From positions 1 through 46,879 of the forward strand of contig CAZTDD010000042.1 of the NCBI GenBank assembly GCA_964612675.1: a DNA stretch of 46,879 nt, read 5' to 3'. How positions within the stretch are numbered: position 1 is the stretch's first letter; the number at the start of each line of letters is the position of its first letter. A program made the translations under genes and the position numbers. This stretch comes from CAZTDD01 sp964612675 (GTDB taxonomy: Bacteria > Hinthialibacterota > Hinthialibacteria > Hinthialibacterales > JAKPRU01). Positions 40,743-46,879 of the stretch are shown here, one piece after another. The notes below the pieces were generated by a model. That model made no database searches. It had not been told where the DNA came from and saw nothing but the letters and a program-made list of their open reading frames with translations.

Positions 40743-43676
40743 GTGAGATTTTCAAAATCCGCCCATACAAAAGAACACTCGCCGCACTCCGCGTGCCATG
40801 ATCGCATACGCATCCTCACTCTACTCCTGTCTATTACCCTTCTCGCTTTCCTGTGGCACACCGGTTATGCCTGGCGATGGTACAATCAGACTTTTCTATT
40901 CCTCGCTGCTCTCGCTGCTGGCCTCGTCGCGCTTCGCCTCGTCCAGTCGGCAGGCGGCCTTCCCACACTCTTTCCCCGGCCACTCCATTCTCTCCTCGTA
41001 TCACCTCCACGGGGCCTCTTTTCTCGCCCCTCCCTCGGAATGCTCGCTCTCAGCCTTCTTCTGGCCGTAATGTACGCCCATTTCAGCGATTCTACAGCTG
41101 ATTCCCGCTACAAATTGACAATCCAAACAGCCGCTTCCCACGAACCCCGGCTGTATCAGGTCGATCTCCAACGATCCTCCTTGCATCCGTACGACACCTC
41201 CCTCCTCAGTACATCCGAACCCGCTTCCCTCCACTTCCAAGGATACACCCATTTCCCTCAGACCGCCGACTATAAACCGATACTCTTCACAACCACCGGC
41301 CAAACAAAACTGATTCTCGACGGCAAATCCGTCGCCGAGATCTCCCCCGACCCCGCAAACCGTGTTGCCATCCCGACACTACCGCTCACCGCTGGCTGGC
41401 ACAGAGTCGAAATACTCCATACTACTCCCGGTGTAGCGCCCTATATCGATCTCCGTTGGCAAATCGAAACCGATACTGCTTTCTCGCCAATATCTCTCCA
41501 GACCGTCCCGCAGATCCGACATTCCATCAATACCTGGCGAAACGTTTTCGCTCGACTATTCGCCGGTTTCTCTCTCTTCCTCTCGATTATCCTTCTCGCT
41601 TCGGTCCTGGTTTCAGCAGTTCCACACTATATACCACGCCTTGATCGATCCTTGCCTTCGCTTCTGCCCGTTCTTCTCATTATCTTCTGCGTATTTGCCG
41701 CCCTTCTCGGCAGGCTCTATGTTCTCAAAACCACCGCGCCAATGTTCGAATCCGATGAAGCCGCGTTTGGCCTGATGGCGCAACGCTTTCTCCACGGCGA
41801 ATTGCCGCCCATCTTCCATTACGGTCAACCCTACCAGGGCACACCCGAAGTGATTTATCTCGCGGCCCTGCTGAAAACCGTTGCCGACCCATCCTTTGCC
41901 CTCAAACTCGCTCCGTTGCTCCTTTATCTTGTTTTCGCAGCGATTACCCTTTTCCTCTACGCAAGGATTGCACGTCCCTTCGAGACCTGGACACTTGCAG
42001 CCGTTCTCATTTTCTCGCCGTTCCTTCTTCTCTGGATTTCGCTCAAAACCTGGTTCGGTTATTCCGAAACCCTCTTTTCCAGTGCGATTATTCTATTTTC
42101 TACGTATAAATTAGTAGTACCTCCATCCAAAGGGGATCGTTACTGGATCTTCGTGCTTGGCCTTGTCTCCGGTTTGTCTTTATACATCCTTCCCTTCACC
42201 GGTCCTGTCATTCTATCCGCGCTGATCATTCTGTTCTGGTGCCGATCCAACGACCGAACGCGCGTCTTGCTGCCGACCGTCCTTATTCTCGCCGCTGTTG
42301 CCCTGCCGCCGTACTGGATTCACGATTTCACCCAAACCGCACAAAGCCCGGAAAGCCTTTCTTTTCTTGCAAAAGGCCGCGAGCTCGGCGCGCCGCGTGT
42401 TGCGGGCGAACGTCCCTTTTTCGATCGGTTTCTCAACGAGTGTTTTCCTGTGTTGGTGGGAGGCCGTACCACCTATGACGATCAGCACGATATTTCCGTC
42501 GCCGGTCTCGCACGTGTCCTGTATCTCATAACCCTCTGTGGCGTTGTTTTTCTATGCTTCGATGTACGGGAAGATTTCCGTCGCTTCATCCGCCGCCGTC
42601 AACCTGGACGTTTTCTCTTCCTTCTCCCGGCCGTTCTTGCGATTCCGGTCGGTGTGTATTCGCCGTTCGGTATATGGCCCTGGTATTTTCTCCCGATCTA
42701 TTTCGGTCTTCCGCTGGTCTGGGCGGCCTTTTTCAGATACACCTTTCATTTTGCGCGTCCGCTTGCTGTCACCGGTGCTGCGGTCTGTGTCGTTGTTTGG
42801 GTATCGGCGGCAACGCATCGACCCGAGCTGATGTTTCAGCCCGGCAGCCTTGTCAAAACCGGTGTCTTGCTCCGTGAAGACAACACGCCTGTGATCGACA
42901 CACTGCTCGCGCACGGTGTACATCATGTCATCTGCGACCAGGGCGCCGATTTCGCACCGGGGACGAATGGCCGCGACTGGATCGGCGAACGGCTTACCTT
43001 TGAGAGCGGTCTTCGGATCAACGCGATTCATCCGCTTACACGTCGTCATCCCCACCTTTTCGCCGAGACCAAGTCCGCCGACCGGGTCGCGTATCTCTTC
43101 AACCGTGCGTATCTGTTCTGGGATGTCACTGCGGCGGACAGGCCCGGCTATCAGCCTGTCACCATCGATAGTCTGTCACGCTTGTTCGGCCCCGATTATC
43201 TAGGCTACGAGCGTATCCCGCTCGACAACGATGTTCTTTTCATTCCGCCTCCGGATCATCCATCGAACTCGAAGGGGAACTGGCGTGTGACCGGCAATCG
43301 CGGCGGTTTCTTTGGGAGGCTGCACGATCATTCGATCAGCGCCCGTGCGGACGGCCCCACGTATTGGTCGAGCGGCGAAGCGCAGACACCCGGCGATTTC
43401 ATTCAAATCGATATCGGCAAAATCATTCCGATGCGTGGTGTGGTGATGTATCACGGGACGAAGACGCTTGACCGTCCTCATGCAGCGAAAGTGTTGGTCT
43501 CGGGCGATAATGAGCAGTGGTGGGAGATGGGCCGCCTTTCCTATGATCCGGCAGCCCGCGTCACCTTTTGGCGTCACACCGAACTCTTCCACGCCCGCTA
43601 TATCCGCATCGAACTCACCCACCCCGCCGACCCCCCCGAGAGCTGGTGGACGGTGTATCAGTTTTGGCTTGTGTAG
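40743..43676 (+). CDS. Large GT-C membrane glycosyltransferase with PA14-like insert and discoidin-like tail
   Basis: 977 residues from GTG 40743, with AGGAG nine bases upstream; the frame is open far upstream, but that part is antisense to dapB. Membrane helices at about 25-45, 47-65 and 85-105 precede an extracytoplasmic beta domain at about 120-260 that resembles PA14 (SLHFQGYTHFPQTADYKPIL; GQTKLILDGKSVAEI; LTAGWHRVEILHTT). The GT-C core follows with ESDEAAFG (Asp338-Glu339) in the first loop and about nine helices. The last about 135 residues look like an F5/8-type (discoidin) domain (GDFIQIDIGKIIPMRGVVMY; ARYIRIELTHP). Three domains in one chain suggest glycan transfer coupled to binding. 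Confidence 0.75.
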   Translation: MRFSKSAHTKEHSPHSACHDRIRILTLLLSITLLAFLWHTGYAWRWYNQTFLFLAALAAGLVALRLVQSAGGLPTLFPRPLHSLLVSPPRGLFSRPSLGMLALSLLLAVMYAHFSDSTADSRYKLTIQTAASHEPRLYQVDLQRSSLHPYDTSLLSTSEPASLHFQGYTHFPQTADYKPILFTTTGQTKLILDGKSVAEISPDPANRVAIPTLPLTAGWHRVEILHTTPGVAPYIDLRWQIETDTAFSPISLQTVPQIRHSINTWRNVFARLFAGFSLFLSIILLASVLVSAVPHYIPRLDRSLPSLLPVLLIIFCVFAALLGRLYVLKTTAPMFESDEAAFGLMAQRFLHGELPPIFHYGQPYQGTPEVIYLAALLKTVADPSFALKLAPLLLYLVFAAITLFLYARIARPFETWTLAAVLIFSPFLLLWISLKTWFGYSETLFSSAIILFSTYKLVVPPSKGDRYWIFVLGLVSGLSLYILPFTGPVILSALIILFWCRSNDRTRVLLPTVLILAAVALPPYWIHDFTQTAQSPESLSFLAKGRELGAPRVAGERPFFDRFLNECFPVLVGGRTTYDDQHDISVAGLARVLYLITLCGVVFLCFDVREDFRRFIRRRQPGRFLFLLPAVLAIPVGVYSPFGIWPWYFLPIYFGLPLVWAAFFRYTFHFARPLAVTGAAVCVVVWVSAATHRPELMFQPGSLVKTGVLLREDNTPVIDTLLAHGVHHVICDQGADFAPGTNGRDWIGERLTFESGLRINAIHPLTRRHPHLFAETKSADRVAYLFNRAYLFWDVTAADRPGYQPVTIDSLSRLFGPDYLGYERIPLDNDVLFIPPPDHPSNSKGNWRVTGNRGGFFGRLHDHSISARADGPTYWSSGEAQTPGDFIQIDIGKIIPMRGVVMYHGTKTLDRPHAAKVLVSGDNEQWWEMGRLSYDPAARVTFWRHTELFHARYIRIELTHPADPPESWWTVYQFWLV

Positions 43677-43766
43677 GGAAACGCCCGAGGACACCTACCC
43701 GTCGTCTGCGAATCTCGCCTCGAGATCTTGAAGAACAACCACGATACCGAGACTTGACGAACCACT

Positions 43767-45362
43767 TTACTTGACCACTTCTTTCAATCCGTTCGATACG
43801 CCCGATCCGTCCGTCAACAAAACTCCCTCCATCTCCTTCCTCCTCTTCTCGATTCGCTCAACAACGTCCCTCCCAACTTCCAAAATCTCTGTCGCAACCC
43901 TTACATCCTCCCCCGCATACAACCGTAACCCCACAACCAGCGGCTCCAACAGTTCAGCACTAGGCGATTTCTCAATGATTTCCACCGCCTTCTCGGCATA
44001 CCCCGCCGCCGCCAACGTCACGAACATCCCACTCGTTTCATCAATCCAATCTCCGACTCGTTCAGGATCTTGCACGAATTCTCTTGCCAACTCGATTCCC
44101 TCATACCCACGTCCTCTCTCTTCCGTCAACAAACCCACTAATCCTATCCACGCACCGGAACTAGGCTCCAGTGCCCGCGCTTCCTCCACAATCATATGCG
44201 CCCGCTGTATCAGATCCTCCGGTTCATAAAAGGCGACCACAAAACGCACAAACGCCCGCACACGTCCCGATGGGCTCCCCCGCCTCCGCATCAGGTAGTA
44301 TATGTTGTACATACGCTCCGCTACCTGATATTGCTTCTTTCTTCCGCCCCCACGAATCTCCGAAACCGCCCCACGCGTGACCAAGCGTTGAAGCAGCGAA
44401 CTTGTTTTGTTCACATTCAACCGTGCCCTTTGCGCCACATCGCGCGCTGACGCAGGATCCCAGATCTCCGCCAACGCCAAATACGCCTTTCGCTCAATCG
44501 GTGCAAGCCTGTCGAGATGGCTCTTAAAATACTCCGTATGCTCGTCGACCAATTGAACGAGGTCATTCATCAAATCTCTGAACGACAGCCGCGCTCCGAA
44601 CGACGCGACAATCGCAACAAGCCGCGGATTCCCCCCCGTCAAAATCTGTATCGGTCGAATTCGATCCCCCGGCATTCCCTTTCCTGAAATGGACCTCCAA
44701 ATCGCACGGCACTCTTCCTCATCAAAAGATTCCAGCCGATGGACTTTGAATAACTCGAACATCGGTTTCTCAACCGAATCAATCTCCTCGAATCGCTCCG
44801 TCGCCGTTGCCAGAAACATCACACGGGGGTCATGGAGAAGGGTCTGCCGCAAAGCCCAACCGTCATCCTCACTCATCTGCTCGCCCAACAACATATTGAA
44901 ATTCTCAACGATCAAGAGAATCCGCTTTCCCTGCTTGTCCGCGAAATCCATCAAACGAGCCAACGCTCTTCCCCGCAGTCGATCCTCATTCTCTTCTTTC
45001 GATAATTCCCCCCATGTTGCCTTAAGCAGATCGTCTTTTGTCTGTTGTCCTAAGTGAAAAAGCGCTTCAAGCCAAAACTCCCCCACACTGCAAACCTGAT
45101 AACTCTCTTCCCCGAAAACCAACGGATACCATTCTCTATTCAGCTCCTCATTCCTTCGAATCTCGGCCGCTACACGCAAAACAAGCGTTGTCTTCCCGAT
45201 CCCTCGAGGACCCACGACAAGAATATGTTGATTTGAATCCACAGAGTTCTCTCGAACCGCCTCAACGATCGACTGGAGATCGTCATGTCGCACGACAAAC
45301 GAGTCCACTAATTCCTGCTCGGTCAAAAACGCCGGATTGTACTTCATGAACCGTTTCGGCAT
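43767..45362 (-). CDS. AAA/STAND-type ATPase with winged helix and helical-repeat tail
   Basis: 531 residues. Starts YNPAFLTEQELVDSFVVRHD, then Walker A VVGPRGIGKTTLVLR and Walker B ILLIVENFNMLLG (Val-Glu instead of Asp-Glu). FLATATERFEEIDS is a sensor-1-like block, and LTGGNPRLVAI matches the GxP motif of archaeal-type/STAND ATPases. A winged-helix part follows (ARDVAQRARLNVNKTSSLLQ), then helical repeats (residues 380-510, AYEGIELAREF-like). The ribosome site AGGGGGATC overlaps the stop of the upstream ATPase gene 3 bp away, so the two are coupled. STAND ATPases are often signal-triggered switches, including in defence. Confidence 0.8.
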   Translation of the reverse strand: MPKRFMKYNPAFLTEQELVDSFVVRHDDLQSIVEAVRENSVDSNQHILVVGPRGIGKTTLVLRVAAEIRRNEELNREWYPLVFGEESYQVCSVGEFWLEALFHLGQQTKDDLLKATWGELSKEENEDRLRGRALARLMDFADKQGKRILLIVENFNMLLGEQMSEDDGWALRQTLLHDPRVMFLATATERFEEIDSVEKPMFELFKVHRLESFDEEECRAIWRSISGKGMPGDRIRPIQILTGGNPRLVAIVASFGARLSFRDLMNDLVQLVDEHTEYFKSHLDRLAPIERKAYLALAEIWDPASARDVAQRARLNVNKTSSLLQRLVTRGAVSEIRGGGRKKQYQVAERMYNIYYLMRRRGSPSGRVRAFVRFVVAFYEPEDLIQRAHMIVEEARALEPSSGAWIGLVGLLTEERGRGYEGIELAREFVQDPERVGDWIDETSGMFVTLAAAGYAEKAVEIIEKSPSAELLEPLVVGLRLYAGEDVRVATEILEVGRDVVERIEKRRKEMEGVLLTDGSGVSNGLKEVVK

Positions 45363-45365
45363 CGA

Positions 45366-46601
45366 TCAGATCCCCCTTTTCAAAACGGGCGTATACAACT
45401 CACGATAGCGACGGTACCACCAATCCTGCAGCAGTCTGGAGACAAATTCGTACCCGTCCTTCCCCTCTCTCAAATACCCGTCGTGCTGTAAAACCCATAG
45501 CAGCTCTTGTAGAATCTCACCGCAATCGCTCTCGTCGGTACTGTAGTACTTGCGAATGGCCCCAAGCATTTCTCGTGACAGAAAACCTGATATCGCCGTC
45601 TCCGTCAGAATATCGAGCGCCATCGCATAACAGTCTTCTCGCAGCACCAATTTCAGTCGTTCTTCGTAATGAATAAGCTCTTTCATCGCACTTATTCCGA
45701 GCATCTCGCTTTTGTACACCTCTGCGATTAAGTCTGTTGCAACAACTGCGATCTTCTTTCTACGGCAGACATCTCGCGTGTGGACGAAAAACATCTGGAC
45801 ATGATGCGGTATACACGTTCCTAGTTTCCCAACCATCTCCCGGGCGACTCCCTCGGCCATCGTGAGCTTGTATTGCCGTGCTAAGGCGTGAAGGCATCCG
45901 ATTGCTCTCTCTTCGTCCCATGGTTTCAACTCGAACGACTCGAAATTGTTGATCGTCGCACTCAATTCCGCCTGGTGCAGAATCGGCTCAAATCCCACAC
46001 TCCCTGAAATCACAAAACGGACCTTCCCCTGGTGCTCCAGACTGTGTTTCCGAAGCCACGACATGAACTGACCCGTCTCGGCCTTCCGTTCCGTTGTGAT
46101 CTTGTGGTCCTCCCCTTTCAACATCCGGTTCACCAAAATCGGCACCTCATCCATCAGAAGAATTACCGGCTTCTCACTCTCGGCAAGAATTGTAAGCAGC
46201 TGGTCTCCCTTCTCCATCCAATTGCCTTTGTCCACACCCGCTCGCAGCTTCACTCTCAACTCACTGACACCGATTTCGTCGATCAGCCCCAATACGTTTG
46301 CGAATAGCTGCTTGGTCTTTCCCCAGAGACTCGGCTTGTCGTGGAGCGCGCAGCTCAACTCCGCAATCGCATCGGCCCCATTCGACGCGCTTTGGAAATC
46401 CGCGAACACACACTCGTAGTCGTCTTTCAGCCTTTCGGCTGCCTCTTTCATCAGGCTCGTCTTCCCCATACGCCGCTGGGCCACGACGAGTAGGTTCGCT
46501 CCTTCCTCAATCCGTTCCCTGAATCGCTCCATTTCCTCTTCCCGATCCCAAAACCGTTCACCCGTAACCCAGTTCCCATGAGCTTGCTTTAAACCGCTCA
46601 T
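45366..46601 (-). CDS. AAA/archaeal-type ATPase
   Basis: 411 residues from ATG 46601 (AAGGTGAG upstream; the longer frame is rejected). NWVTGERFWDREEEMERFRE, then Walker A VVAQRRMGKTSLMKEAAERL, Walker B PVILLMDEVPILVNRML, the sensor-like VRFVISGSVGFEPIL and a C-terminal winged-helix-like part (LLWVLQHDGYLREGKDGYEF). It is first of two coupled ATPase genes. A family of such ATPases is found in archaea and in many uncultured bacteria, mostly without known function. The promoter region contains flanking 15-bp repeats. Confidence 0.85.
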   Translation of the reverse strand: MSGLKQAHGNWVTGERFWDREEEMERFRERIEEGANLLVVAQRRMGKTSLMKEAAERLKDDYECVFADFQSASNGADAIAELSCALHDKPSLWGKTKQLFANVLGLIDEIGVSELRVKLRAGVDKGNWMEKGDQLLTILAESEKPVILLMDEVPILVNRMLKGEDHKITTERKAETGQFMSWLRKHSLEHQGKVRFVISGSVGFEPILHQAELSATINNFESFELKPWDEERAIGCLHALARQYKLTMAEGVAREMVGKLGTCIPHHVQMFFVHTRDVCRRKKIAVVATDLIAEVYKSEMLGISAMKELIHYEERLKLVLREDCYAMALDILTETAISGFLSREMLGAIRKYYSTDESDCGEILQELLWVLQHDGYLREGKDGYEFVSRLLQDWWYRRYRELYTPVLKRGI

Positions 46602-46681
46602 ATCACTCACCTTATATCCTCCTTCCCCACCTATAACCAAAAAAATCACTCTTTTTTCTTTCAAAATACGCGACTACAAAT

Positions 46682-46797
46682 CCGTTGGCAACAAATCTGT
46701 TGGCAACCGATTTGTTGGTAATCTTACCCTTCGCCCCGGAAATGTCAACCCACTTCCCAACAAATATGTTGGCAACAGTCCTGTTGGCGAAAACTCG
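46682..46797 (-). promoter_or_regulatory. Promoter flanked by two arrays of 15-bp repeats
   Basis: On the minus strand, -35 TTGACA (46743-46748), a 16-nt spacer and -10 TAAGAT (46721-46726). Downstream of the -10, between it and ATG 46601, lie three copies of a 15-bp unit (plus strand CCGTTGGCAACAAAT type, 46683-46720). Upstream of the -35 lie two more (ATGTTGGCAACAGTC type, 46767-46796). The placement on both sides of the promoter suggests protein-binding operators. The last about 80 bases of the window show nothing further. Confidence 0.55.
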
Positions 46798-46879
46798 CCT
46801 CACGTGACTGCTTCCCTGTAGAGAAATCCAGGCAATCGCGCCTGCCCGTTGCAACCGTCTGCCTCTCACCCCAACGGGG

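Overview
The window looks like a chromosomal contig from an uncultured, free-living Gram-negative-type bacterium with a large, repeat-rich genome. The gene mix points to lineages of the Planctomycetota / Hydrogenedentota / Sumerlaeota type: several Tat-exported enzymes (Gfo/Idh/MocA, DUF362, a fucose-isomerase-like protein), a PQQ-type beta-propeller, a pectate-lyase-like beta-helix protein, an orphan GspG-like pseudopilin, BlaI with an M56 peptidase carrying leucine-rich repeats, and palindromic repeats whose translation gives GEAPAEP peptides. This placement is an inference; no rRNA or tRNA gene is visible.

Layout. 0-9.1 kb: a damaged HepT-like toxin gene, an exported glycosidase-like protein, signal peptidase I, an MFS transporter, a two-gene glycosyltransferase operon (GT2 plus GT-C) behind a good sigma70-type promoter, a beta-helix protein and a radical SAM/SPASM protein. 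9.4-13.7 kb: a Dabb protein with a Tat oxidoreductase, a pair of small membrane proteins and an enolase-superfamily enzyme. 13.7-17 kb: a nucleotidyltransferase/HEPN toxin-antitoxin pair, a coiled-coil protein, and a membrane GAF protein followed by two small ORFs. 17-21 kb: a coupled DUF362/PQQ-propeller operon and a helical-repeat protein. 21-24.5 kb: a methyltransferase, then an accessory island with an ImmA/IrrE peptidase and a class III cyclase-like protein. The island is bordered by a truncated signal-peptide ORF, a decayed fragment of a fucose-isomerase-like gene and an expanded repeat array containing an assembly gap. 24.6-32 kb: BlaI/M56-LRR, the intact fucose-isomerase-like gene, an exported beta-sandwich-like protein and a pseudopilin. 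32-36.3 kb: a GT4 glycosyltransferase, a membrane coiled-coil protein and an HD-GYP protein. 36.6-40.3 kb: parB, parA, rsmG and dapB with three parS sites, so the chromosomal centromere and presumably the replication origin lie nearby. 40.7-46.9 kb: a giant GT-C transferase with a discoidin-like tail, then two tandem AAA/STAND ATPases behind a promoter flanked by 15-bp repeats.

At least three families of miniature palindromic repeats occupy the intergenic spaces. Two show target-site-duplication-like flanks, so they look like non-autonomous transposable elements. The strongest candidates for something undescribed are the ImmA/IrrE plus cyclase-like cassette at 22.0-23.7 kb and the ATPase pair with its repeat-flanked promoter at 43.8-46.8 kb.
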